From Chlamydiota bacterium (GTDB lineage Bacteria > Chlamydiota > Chlamydiia > Chlamydiales > Rhabdochlamydiaceae): DNA of 12,482 nt. The DNA lies in the NCBI GenBank assembly GCA_016866585.1, contig VGMB01000019.1, positions 1 to 12,482 on the forward strand, written 5' to 3'. Positions 6,407-12,482 of the stretch are shown in pieces. The notes under the pieces are model-generated. The model was not told the DNA's origin and ran no database searches. It saw only the letters and a program-made list of their open reading frames with translations. The position numbers were made by a program, and so were the translations under genes. Position 1 is the stretch's first letter. Every line of letters begins with the position of its first letter.

Positions 6407-8573
6407 ATTTGCTAATTCTTTCTAAAACAATTCTTTTGTTACAGTTGAAATAGAAGCACCAAAACCAAGAACCTTGGTTAATAGGTTCTTCAAGGAAATC
6501 TACACCTGTTTCAGTTTGGACAGCAACCACTCTAGTGCCATCTTTTACAACAACAGCAATATTGCCTTTTAAGACAACATTTTCGGCGTAAAACTCCCCA
6601 TTTCCAAGAATTTGAATTTGGCAAGACTCTTTACGTTTAATCTCAGATTTCCATGGTATGTATCCCTGCTCGTAATCTATTCCTCGATTCAAAACAGAAA
6701 CATTTTTCAAAGTGCATTTGCCAGTATTATTACTATAGTGCAATTTTTTATCATGGATATGACCCATAATATTTTCTGCAGATACTCTCAAACTTCCTTT
6801 CAATGTGAAGTCACTAAAATCGATATCGGCTATATCGAGCTCAAGCTCTGAACCGGCAAAAATCTCACCACCTCGGATCTTTTGTGATATAATAGAATAC
6901 ATCGGCCCTAAAGCGGGATGGTAAAGAAAAGAAAAATTGCGATGAAAGTCTCCTTCATTTTCGTGTAAGACAACACCACAGCGATGAAGAAGTTCTTTGG
7001 CATTTTTCATCATATCGACATAACACCCTTCGGGAGTTTCAAGTAATGAAGCTCCAAGAACATATTCTTTTTTCGTTGTCGATATCGTTTTTGAACGATG
7101 ATTAAAAGTAATATAGGCACCTTTCATTTCACCTTTATAAACCAAGTGATCTTCGGAAAAAGAATCAGCAATATTTTGCATCATAGATTCAAGCCTTGCC
7201 AATAACTGTTCCTTACGAGCGCCTTCGTCATCTAAAAATGAAATCTTTTTTAAGTTTATCAACATACCAGGAATAGGAGTTTCCTTTAGAGCCTCTTGTA
7301 ATTTTCCAAGATCTAAAAATAGAAGATTAGTATTAGAAGGGAATTTAGAATAGTTAGATTCAGCATTAATAGGCTCATCACTGATCCCATACTTCTGAAA
7401 ATCACAATACTCTATATTGGTTAATGTATAGGTTTTTTGCAGATTATTTTCTTTTTCTACTAAGACATTTGTTCCCTCTGCAGACTTAACAACTCTTGGG
7501 CATGAACAAAAACCTATTGTAAGATCATTTTTCAGACCTATACCACTAAAAGCATAAAGACCATAGTCCTCTGCTGCTATAGGATTATTGATCTGCCTTA
7601 CAAGAATTTTTTGCACATTTTGTTGTTTCATCCAATTAAAACACCCAGAATCTCTGGCCAGCTTCCATATTACACCATGACCTCCTGGCCTTAGCAAGGG
7701 CTGCATAGTTCCCTTCATACCCCATTTACCTTCAATATTAATAGTGGGAACCAGAGGCTGACAAAAGAAAAAGAAGCTTTCCTTGGGTCTATTAAAATAC
7801 TTATGTTTTTCACATAATTGTAAAATTCTTCGATGGTTATCTTTTTCTGTAGACGTCATCATCGCTATAGGTATACAGAGTTGATCACCTTTTAATTTAT
7901 AATATAGATATTCTTTAACCTGAACATCAACAACCAATCTTTCTAAAAGCGTCTTACCGCAAAACATGAGCTCTGCAGCAGGCAAAGGCTGTCCTGACGA
8001 TGGATCTACAAGGTTCAATCTGTCTGCTGCACCACCGACAGGATAGATTTCTGCAATAGATGACATTTTCTCTATAGAATAAAAAATAGCATCATGAACA
8101 CTGTCTATCTCCATAGAAATATCAATCATATCTGGTGAATGATAGTAAACTTGCTCACTTGATGTTGAGACCTCAAGCTGACAAAGAAGACATAACATAG
8201 AGTAATGATACCCTATGATACCACCAATTTCTGAATAGAAGTCTTCAACAGTATGTAGATATCTAATAAGATCTTCGAATCGTTCTTGAAATGCATCATC
8301 TGACAGGTTTTTTTGATCAAGAAGTTGATCTTGTTGGTCTATTACTATGATCGATTTAATGATGAACGCATCTTCCTTAGAAAGGTTTTCCATTATTTTC
8401 TTAATCGAAGATGGATTTTGTAAAAACTCTACAAGCTTTTCGTCCAAAGAGATCACATCATACTTTTCATCGCGAAAATTGGTTGACTTTAGATTGTTTA
8501 CTAAAGGAGCCAATCTTTCTTTTTCGGATAATAGCAAACTTCTAACATCTTGTAGAAACGAATCGATAACCAT
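6405..8573 (-). CDS. UDP-sugar pyrophosphorylase-like protein resembling plant plastid UGP3
   Basis: This 722-residue protein has a nucleotidyltransferase core at about residues 173-395. EIYPVGGAADRLNLVD (176-190) is the nucleotide-binding loop, a variant of the usual GG-x-x-x-R-L. LPAAELMFCGKTLLERL (197-213) follows, then IAMMTS (236-241), CQPLVP (271-276), PGGHGVIWKL (296-305) and RQINNPIAAEDY (326-337). From memory these blocks match Arabidopsis UGP3, the plastid UDP-glucose pyrophosphorylase that starts sulfolipid synthesis, more closely than ordinary bacterial GalU. The expected reaction is UTP plus glucose-1-phosphate to UDP-glucose and pyrophosphate, in the cytosol. The N-terminal 170 residues look helical. 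The C-terminal part (about 560-690) has strand repeats with ELDIADIDFSDFTLKGSLRV and FYAENVVLKGNIAV, suggesting a beta-helix or sandwich. The start is the ATG at 8573 with a weak AAGAAG upstream. Family is firm; the exact sugar is inferred. Confidence 0.85.
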   Translation of the reverse strand: MVIDSFLQDVRSLLLSEKERLAPLVNNLKSTNFRDEKYDVISLDEKLVEFLQNPSSIKKIMENLSKEDAFIIKSIIVIDQQDQLLDQKNLSDDAFQERFEDLIRYLHTVEDFYSEIGGIIGYHYSMLCLLCQLEVSTSSEQVYYHSPDMIDISMEIDSVHDAIFYSIEKMSSIAEIYPVGGAADRLNLVDPSSGQPLPAAELMFCGKTLLERLVVDVQVKEYLYYKLKGDQLCIPIAMMTSTEKDNHRRILQLCEKHKYFNRPKESFFFFCQPLVPTINIEGKWGMKGTMQPLLRPGGHGVIWKLARDSGCFNWMKQQNVQKILVRQINNPIAAEDYGLYAFSGIGLKNDLTIGFCSCPRVVKSAEGTNVLVEKENNLQKTYTLTNIEYCDFQKYGISDEPINAESNYSKFPSNTNLLFLDLGKLQEALKETPIPGMLINLKKISFLDDEGARKEQLLARLESMMQNIADSFSEDHLVYKGEMKGAYITFNHRSKTISTTKKEYVLGASLLETPEGCYVDMMKNAKELLHRCGVVLHENEGDFHRNFSFLYHPALGPMYSIISQKIRGGEIFAGSELELDIADIDFSDFTLKGSLRVSAENIMGHIHDKKLHYSNNTGKCTLKNVSVLNRGIDYEQGYIPWKSEIKRKESCQIQILGNGEFYAENVVLKGNIAVVVKDGTRVVAVQTETGVDFLEEPINQGSWFWCFYFNCNKRIVLERISK

Positions 8574-8660
8574 ATGTCCAACTTCTTTTTCACAAAGGTT
8601 TTACATTGCCACGGATATCTGCTAATTGCAAGAAAATGCTTAAGAATGAAACAAATTTCA

Positions 8661-8689
8661 AGGACAGATCGATTTTTTTTGACTATAAT
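8661..8689 (+). promoter_or_regulatory. Promoter of the SWIB gene
   Basis: AGGACA (8661-8666; 4 of 6) and a perfect TATAAT (8684-8689) are 17 bases apart, with a T-rich spacer. Start near 8696 gives a leader of about 115 nt. A second overlapping arrangement, TTGACT (8679-8684) with TATACA (8701-8706) 16 bases on, would start near 8713. Confidence 0.5.
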
Positions 8690-8703
8690 ATCTATGGAGA
8701 TAT
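8688..8703 (+). promoter_or_regulatory. Palindrome over the SWIB transcription start
   Basis: ATATCT-ATGG-AGATAT is a perfect 6-bp inverted repeat that overlaps the end of the -10 box and the predicted start near 8696. This is a typical operator position. It also lies between the two possible promoters. No regulator is known from the sequence. Confidence 0.3.
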
Positions 8704-8714
8704 ACAACAAGACA

Positions 8715-8743
8715 TTCGAGGAAATGGATAATACTACCTCGAA
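8715..8743 (+). promoter_or_regulatory. Stem-loop in the SWIB 5' leader
   Basis: TTCGAGG and CCTCGAA form a perfect 7-bp stem with a 15-base loop, about 20 nt into the transcript (or at its very 5' end if the second promoter is used). It could stabilise the mRNA or bind a regulator. It is 68 bases upstream of the start codon and does not sequester the ribosome binding site. Confidence 0.35.
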
Positions 8744-8810
8744 CATTTACCCTGAGAGCTTTCTCAACATCTCTCTGGCTATAAATTATTGCAATAATAA
8801 GGAGAAACCA

Positions 8811-9074
8811 ATGTCTAAGAAGCAAGCAGCGCCTCAATCAAAATTTATGCAACCAATGCAAATCAGTGAAGACCTCGCGGCAGTTGTCGGCAGAGGCCCA
8901 ATGCCACGTACTGAAGTAACAAAAAAACTTTGGGCTTACATCAAAGCAAACAAATGCCAAGACACTAAAAATAAGCGCTTTATCAATCCCGATGAAAAAC
9001 TTGCAAAAGTACTCGGAAAAAAATCTGTTAACATGTTCGAAATGACAAAACTCGTCAGCAAGCACCTTTCCTAA
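8811..9074 (+). CDS. Stand-alone SWIB/MDM2-domain protein
   Basis: This 87-residue protein is almost entirely one SWIB (SWI/SNF complex B, MDM2-like) domain. After a short basic start (MSKKQAAPQSKF) come MQPMQISEDLAAVVGRGPMPRTEV, TKKLWAYIKANKCQD, the conserved turn KNKRFINPDEKLAKVLG and a closing helix, MFEMTKLVSKHL. SWIB domains are typical of eukaryotic chromatin-remodelling subunits. In bacteria, chlamydiae are the best-known holders, both as stand-alone proteins of this size (CT460 in C. trachomatis) and fused to topoisomerase I. A role in chromatin or DNA topology during the developmental cycle is plausible but unproven. The start at 8811 follows AAGGAG (8799-8804). The frame stays open upstream to 8574, but that stretch is the leader. 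It has its own promoter and terminator, so it is monocistronic. Confidence 0.93.
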   Translation: MSKKQAAPQSKFMQPMQISEDLAAVVGRGPMPRTEVTKKLWAYIKANKCQDTKNKRFINPDEKLAKVLGKKSVNMFEMTKLVSKHLS

Positions 9075-9084
9075 TATTCTCTAT

Positions 9085-9123
9085 TTGGCAGAATCAGTTT
9101 TTTGCTGCATTCTGCCAATTTTT
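9085..9123 (+). terminator. Intrinsic terminator of the SWIB gene
   Basis: Perfect 10-bp arms TTGGCAGAAT (9085-9094) and ATTCTGCCAA (9109-9118), extended inward by CAG/CTG with one bulged C, are followed directly by five T. It starts 10 bases after the SWIB stop. Confidence 0.9.
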
Positions 9124-9127
9124 CCTG

Positions 9128-9133
9128 TATAAT
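9128..9133 (+). promoter_or_regulatory. -10 element of a candidate ispD-truA promoter
   Basis: A perfect TATAAT lies 26 bases before the ispD ATG. No good -35 is visible at 16-18 bases; that position falls in the right arm of the preceding terminator. Start would be near 9140. Confidence 0.3.
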
Positions 9134-9159
9134 TTCCTTATAAAAAAGAATATAAGGTC

Positions 9160-9846
9160 ATGAGCCATTTTATATCAGCCCTGCTTCTTGCAGGAGGGAC
9201 AGGATCACGTTTTGGATCGGCTGTGCCTAAACAATTCCTACCTCTTGGAAACAAGTTAATTGCACACCATAGTCTAGAGTTATTTCTAAAATGTCCTTTG
9301 ATAAAAGAGATCGTCATTGTTTGTGACAGTAATAACACCCATTACTTTTCAGAATATACAGACGAAAAAATACGGTTTGCTCCTCCTGGAATAACAAGAC
9401 AGGGTTCAGTACAGCAGGGGTTGCTTAGGGTGTCTCCTGAAGCGCAATACATATGCATCCACGATAGCGCGCGTCCCCTTGTATCTCAAAAAGAGATCTT
9501 AAACCTAATCGAAGAAGGTATAGAGCACAAAGCAGCAGCCCTTGGTGTGCCCGCTAAAAATACCATAAAAGAAGTTGACCATTCTGGATATGCTATTGCC
9601 ACCCTGGATCGATCTAAACTCTGGGAGATGCAAACACCACAAATACTGTCTTCAAAACTGCTTTGGAAAGGTCTGGATTTAGCAAACCAAAACAACATAA
9701 CAGCAACCGATGATATTGCACTTGCTGAACTATTGGGCCTAAAACCAAAGATAGTACTCTCAAGCTACAGGAACATCAAAATAACAACAAAAGAAGACAT
9801 ATGGATTGCTAAGGCTCTGATGGAGATCATGCATGCCGAGATATAA
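9160..9846 (+). CDS. ispD: 2-C-methyl-D-erythritol 4-phosphate cytidylyltransferase
   Basis: IspD joins MEP with CTP to give CDP-methylerythritol, the third step of the non-mevalonate isoprenoid pathway, in the cytosol. The 228 residues are the normal length and all main motifs are present: ALLLAGGTGSRFG with PKQFLPL (7-29; Arg17 and Lys24 are the expected catalytic pair), TRQGSVQQGL (79-88), HDSARPLV (101-108), VPAKNTIKEV (130-139), QTPQ (158-161), TDDIALAELLG (183-193) and NIKITTKEDI (205-214). The ATG at 9160 fits the family N terminus, although the AAGG upstream is only two bases away, unusually close. The reading frame runs 14 bases into truA. C. trachomatis has, as I remember, a phosphoesterase gene (CT461) between SWIB and ispD; it is not here. 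Confidence 0.95.
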   Translation: MSHFISALLLAGGTGSRFGSAVPKQFLPLGNKLIAHHSLELFLKCPLIKEIVIVCDSNNTHYFSEYTDEKIRFAPPGITRQGSVQQGLLRVSPEAQYICIHDSARPLVSQKEILNLIEEGIEHKAAALGVPAKNTIKEVDHSGYAIATLDRSKLWEMQTPQILSSKLLWKGLDLANQNNITATDDIALAELLGLKPKIVLSSYRNIKITTKEDIWIAKALMEIMHAEI

Positions 9847-10579
9847 AATGGTGATTTCCTATGACGGAACAAGTTATGGTGGATGGCAAAGCCAGACCAA
9901 CAGTGTATGCATCCAAGATGTGATTGAATCAGCTTTAGGTAAAATCCTGCGCAATACAATAAAAGTCAACGGCTCAGGAAGGACCGATAGTGGAGTACAT
10001 GCTCTTGGACAAGTGGCACATTTTGATGCAGAGCACCCTATAGATACAACCAAAACATGCTACTCATTAAACTGCTTGTTACCAAAAGATATTAGAATAT
10101 TAGAACTAACGCTGGCAGAGGACACTTTCCATGCTAGATACAGTGCAGTGAAGAAGATTTATCAATATAGGTTACATTTAGACACAATAAGCGATCCTTT
10201 TAAAAGAAGGTATGCTTTACATGTTTTGCATAAACTTGATATAGAAGCTATGAAGGAAGGGGCAAAACATCTTGTTGGCACTCATGACTTTTCATCTTTT
10301 GCCAACCAGCAGGACGAAGGCAGTGCAGGTAAGGATGCAGTTCGGACAATATTCAGAATAGACTTTATCCCTGAAGCTGGTGGTATGATACTGGAGTTTG
10401 AGGGAAATGGCTTCTTATACAAAATGGTAAGAAACATTACAGGGACTTTGCTTGAAGTCGGCGGAAAAAAAAGAAATCCCAACCAGATACCCACTATCCT
10501 TGAACTCAAAGACAGGAAGGCTGCAGGTAAAGCTGCAGAAGCTCATGGGCTTTATCTGGTAAAAGTTTTTTATAGCTGA
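9833..10579 (+). CDS. truA: tRNA pseudouridine(38-40) synthase TruA
   Basis: TruA converts uridines 38-40 of the tRNA anticodon stem-loop into pseudouridine. The 248 residues match the family size. RYKMVISYDGTSYGGWQSQ (3-21) is the N-terminal strand block, and NGSGRTDSGVHALGQVAHF (46-64) holds the catalytic aspartate (Asp52). DTFHARYSAVKKIYQYRL, then KHLVGTHDFSSFANQ, and FLYKMVRNITGTLLEVGGKK near the C terminus are the other usual blocks. The ATG at 9833 overlaps ispD by 14 bases and has GGAG 7 bases upstream, so the two genes are co-transcribed and probably coupled. A later in-frame ATG at 9848 would cut into the first strand. The stop overlaps the end of the opposite HAD gene by 10 bases. 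Confidence 0.95.
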   Translation: MPRYKMVISYDGTSYGGWQSQTNSVCIQDVIESALGKILRNTIKVNGSGRTDSGVHALGQVAHFDAEHPIDTTKTCYSLNCLLPKDIRILELTLAEDTFHARYSAVKKIYQYRLHLDTISDPFKRRYALHVLHKLDIEAMKEGAKHLVGTHDFSSFANQQDEGSAGKDAVRTIFRIDFIPEAGGMILEFEGNGFLYKMVRNITGTLLEVGGKKRNPNQIPTILELKDRKAAGKAAEAHGLYLVKVFYS

Positions 10580-11250
10580 GAAAGCAACTCTGTAAAAGAT
10601 GGGTATATTTCAGCACCCTTGGACTTAAGAGCTCCAATAAATTCCTCACTGAGAAGATCTGACACAACGACTCCCTTAACCTTAGCTGAATCAAGGGCTG
10701 TAAATCCCCTGTAAGTATCCTCAAATCCTAAAACCTTATCGCCAGGTTGAGCTAAATCAGCAAGAGCCTTGAGATAACCATCCGGCTCAGGCTTCGCATT
10801 TTTATAATCTTCTCTTGTATACCAATAGGGTATCATAGAGAGCTCTGGGATCTTGCTTTTAATAGCATCTATCTGTTCTCTAGGTGAATTAGTAACAACA
10901 GCTCGAGAAATATTTCTTTGCTCTAAGGCGTTTAAAAAACACTTTACTCCAGGCAAAAGATGAATAGGATCGTTTTCTAAAATTTTCTTATACTCAACTT
11001 TTTTTTTAGCATATAAAACAGACCAGTCTGGTTCGATCTGCTTAAGAGCTGGGATGTCTAAATAAATTTTTTCTTTTATACCGGTAGAACTTCTGTGAGC
11101 AACTTCACAAAAATCTTTGAATTCCCAAGGAAGAACAAAACCATAAGACAAACACATTTTTTTATATGCTAAAAAATGAAGCTGCTCTGTATCCACAAGA
11201 AGACCATCAAAATCTAAAAGAACTAATTTGACATCACTTAGTAAGTTCAT
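10570..11250 (-). CDS. HAD-superfamily hydrolase, phosphoglycolate phosphatase / beta-phosphoglucomutase type
   Basis: This 226-residue protein has all four HAD motifs. LLDFDGLLVDTE (11-22) carries nucleophile Asp13 and acid/base Asp15. VVTNSP (118-123) is motif II. The lysine is in NAKPEPDGYLKAL (151-163), and GFEDTYRGFTAL (175-186) is motif III with the metal-binding acids. The helical insert between motif I and motif II (about 23-95) is the subfamily I cap, which groups it with phosphoglycolate phosphatases, beta-phosphoglucomutases and pyrophosphatases that act on small phosphorylated molecules. The substrate is not predictable from sequence. The place after truA agrees with CT464 (annotated gph), although here it is on the opposite strand, convergent with truA. 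The ribosome binding site is weak. TATAAA (plus 11264-11269) could be the -10, which would leave a very short leader. Confidence 0.88.
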   Translation of the reverse strand: MNLLSDVKLVLLDFDGLLVDTEQLHFLAYKKMCLSYGFVLPWEFKDFCEVAHRSSTGIKEKIYLDIPALKQIEPDWSVLYAKKKVEYKKILENDPIHLLPGVKCFLNALEQRNISRAVVTNSPREQIDAIKSKIPELSMIPYWYTREDYKNAKPEPDGYLKALADLAQPGDKVLGFEDTYRGFTALDSAKVKGVVVSDLLSEEFIGALKSKGAEIYPSFTELLSQL

Positions 11251-11414
11251 TTTTACCGCACTTTTTATAATTTATTTTAAGAAAAAGATAACACTTTTTT
11301 AAAATACCAACAAAACAATTTTATTACAAACAAATTAAAATTATCTTTCCATTACGATAAAAGTATTTAAGTGATAAAATAATTAAAGCAAATAAATTTA
11401 ATAAGTGTAATTAT
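11251..11414. other. AT-rich divergent intergenic region
   Basis: This is 164 bases of very AT-rich sequence between the divergent HAD gene and the terminal ORF. It holds candidate promoters for both sides and many short A and T runs. I see no RNA gene, long repeat or ORF in it. Confidence 0.5.
11352..11380 (+). promoter_or_regulatory. Candidate promoter of the terminal ORF
   Basis: TTACGA (11352-11357; 3 of 6) and TAAAAT (11375-11380; 5 of 6) are 17 bases apart. Start near 11387 would leave about 28 nt before the ATG at 11415. The -35 is poor. Confidence 0.3.
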
Positions 11415-12482
11415 ATGGCAACAATAATTCCAGAAAGTAATAACAATAATTCTAGTTTCGATGTAGTTTGTAGAACTGCACCACAGAAAAAAAACTATGA
11501 CAATCTCCAATTTAAAATTTCAAATACTATACGCTATATTGATGAAGGTTTATGGGAAAATAGGATTCAAAAAATTGCTGATACAAGCCTGTCAACAAGC
11601 GCGAATTCTGAGCGATCTTCCAGTAGCGATAGTCACGAAAGCTTAGATCACATTTGTACCCACGAGATTAAACGACGAAATCCTAGCGGATTTAAAATAG
11701 GAGGAGTCAAAGGATTTATTGAAAGTTTAATCCAAGGCCTATTTGATAAAATGAAGTTGAATCAAACTTTCTCTTACTTCACAGACTCGGCAATAAAAAA
11801 ATATAAACAACAGATCGCACATAGTATAACTAACAGACATGACTTAAAATCTGTGATAAAAATACAGCATCCTGAACTCAGGGAGCAGTTAGGCATCGTT
11901 GATGACAATCAACTTGCTACAACACATGTTCTGCAAAAAAACAGCCCAGTGAATGGCCAATCTTACCTTGATGAAAGTGGAAATCGTATAGATGTCACGC
12001 AAGGTATTTCTAGCAGCAGTGATAGAAAAGTTGAAAATACTGGTAACCTACGCAGGATCGCAGCGGCTGCAACAGATTCATCGATATGCTATACAGGAAG
12101 GGTAGAAACAAAAAACAAAGCGCTTGAACAAGCCTCTTTCATATTTCTATCAGAGCTCAAAGCATCTAGATCTGGCATAACACCACCTACAGATGAAAAC
12201 GAAATTTACAGCCTTGACTATGTAGTAAGCTCTGTTATGACGGCAAACCTTGTGATGGCAGCAAAGATCCCAAAAATCTGTCCTGTTGCTGAAAGGGAAA
12301 TGATCTATGACGAAAAGCAAGTTCTAGAAGAACTTTCCACGATGGAGTTTGTCGAGATCACAGATCCAGAGACAGGGACTGTATATAAAGTTAAGCTAAA
12401 TCCGATCATGTTTTCTGATCCATTCAATGCGTTTCATAAGTTTGAATACACTTTATCAGAAGACATCTCTGGAGTTGATATT
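11415..12482 (+). CDS. Unrecognised large protein, 3' end outside the window
   Basis: An ATG at 11415 opens a frame that runs without a stop for 356 codons to the window edge, so the gene is 3'-partial. I do not recognise the family. The first 85 residues are polar and probably disordered, with NNNNSS (9-14) and a serine cluster SERSSSSDSHES (65-76). Residues 95-140 contain amphipathic segments (GVKGFIESLIQGLF, YFTDSAIKKYKQQIAHSI). Another serine run (SSSSD) falls at 199-203. From about 235 the sequence looks folded and helical (ALEQASFIFLSELKAS, YSLDYVVSSVMTANLVMAAKIPK). It then has an acidic strand-rich part (FVEITDPETGTVYKVKLNPIMFSDPFNAF, 312-340). No signal peptide or transmembrane helix is seen. 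The disordered Ser/Asn-rich N terminus would fit a type III secreted protein, which is inference only. The ribosome binding site is weak (AAGTG at 11403-11407). Confidence 0.7.
   Translation, partial: MATIIPESNNNNSSFDVVCRTAPQKKNYDNLQFKISNTIRYIDEGLWENRIQKIADTSLSTSANSERSSSSDSHESLDHICTHEIKRRNPSGFKIGGVKGFIESLIQGLFDKMKLNQTFSYFTDSAIKKYKQQIAHSITNRHDLKSVIKIQHPELREQLGIVDDNQLATTHVLQKNSPVNGQSYLDESGNRIDVTQGISSSSDRKVENTGNLRRIAAAATDSSICYTGRVETKNKALEQASFIFLSELKASRSGITPPTDENEIYSLDYVVSSVMTANLVMAAKIPKICPVAEREMIYDEKQVLEELSTMEFVEITDPETGTVYKVKLNPIMFSDPFNAFHKFEYTLSEDISGVDI

Noticed and set aside
8501..8746. Minus-strand 81-codon frame overlapping the start of the UGP3-like gene
   Set aside because: It overlaps the first 70 bases of a long well-supported gene in another frame and otherwise lies in the promoter region.
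8574..8810. 79-codon N-terminal extension of the SWIB protein
   Set aside because: The frame is open by chance through the promoter and leader. The extra sequence has no SWIB-family character, while AAGGAG directly precedes the ATG at 8811 and gives the usual size.
9138..9338. Minus-strand open frame opposite the start of ispD
   Set aside because: A shadow of the strongly conserved ispD N terminus; no supporting signals.
10570..10579. Possible gene fusion or frameshift between truA and the HAD gene
   Set aside because: Both proteins are complete. The 10-base overlap is a simple tail-to-tail overlap of convergent stop codons, as is the 6-base overlap at 798-803.
1..12482. Insertion sequences, CRISPR arrays, phage genes, tRNA or rRNA
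   Set aside because: No transposase or integrase, no regularly spaced repeats, and no tRNA cloverleaf or rRNA sequence was seen. The only repeats are short hairpins and palindromes.

Overview
The window comes from an AT-rich chlamydial chromosome, most likely a member of the Chlamydiales outside the family Chlamydiaceae (an amoeba- or environment-associated lineage). This rests on gene content and order. A YebC/GNAT/prfB block, a stand-alone SWIB-domain protein of under 90 residues, ispD, truA and a HAD phosphatase follow in the order I remember for Chlamydia trachomatis CT457-CT464. The window adds genes I do not associate with Chlamydiaceae: a long plant-UGP3-like nucleotidyltransferase, a second GNAT gene, a SprT-like protease gene in the operon, and a lipase-like protein. 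No database search was possible, so species and synteny statements come from memory.

Layout. (1) 81-803 (+) is a TVP38/TMEM64-type membrane protein. It converges on 798-2303 (-), a 501-residue protein with a lipase-like GFSLGG elbow and a C-terminal hydrophobic segment. (2) 5704-2418 (-) is a compact five-gene translation and quality-control operon: prfB with an intact programmed +1 frameshift, two tandem paralogous GNAT acetyltransferases, a SprT-like metalloprotease and YebC. It ends at an 11-bp hairpin. Junctions are overlaps or gaps of a few bases, which suggests translational coupling. (3) 5952-6368 (+) is a small helical, tail-anchored-looking protein built on an 18-residue repeat. It converges, through a shared bidirectional terminator, on 6405-8573 (-), the 722-residue UGP3-like protein. 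(4) 8811-9074 (+) is the SWIB protein, with a structured leader of about 115 nt and its own terminator. (5) 9160-9846 ispD and 9833-10579 truA (+) overlap and converge on the HAD phosphatase 10570-11250 (-). (6) 11415 to the window end (+) is the first 356 codons of an unrecognised large protein.

How the genes relate. prfB, YebC and truA serve translation, and the GNATs may modify proteins. ispD feeds isoprenoid synthesis. The UGP3-like enzyme should make a UDP-sugar. SWIB may act on chromatin or DNA topology. The lipase-like protein, the repeat-helix protein and the terminal ORF are lineage-type accessory genes and the best places to look for host-interaction functions. There is no gene-free stretch above 300 bases. 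The intergenic gaps (2304-2417, 5705-5951, 8574-8810, 11251-11414) hold promoters, hairpins and short palindromes. I see no rRNA, tRNA, CRISPR array or insertion sequence.
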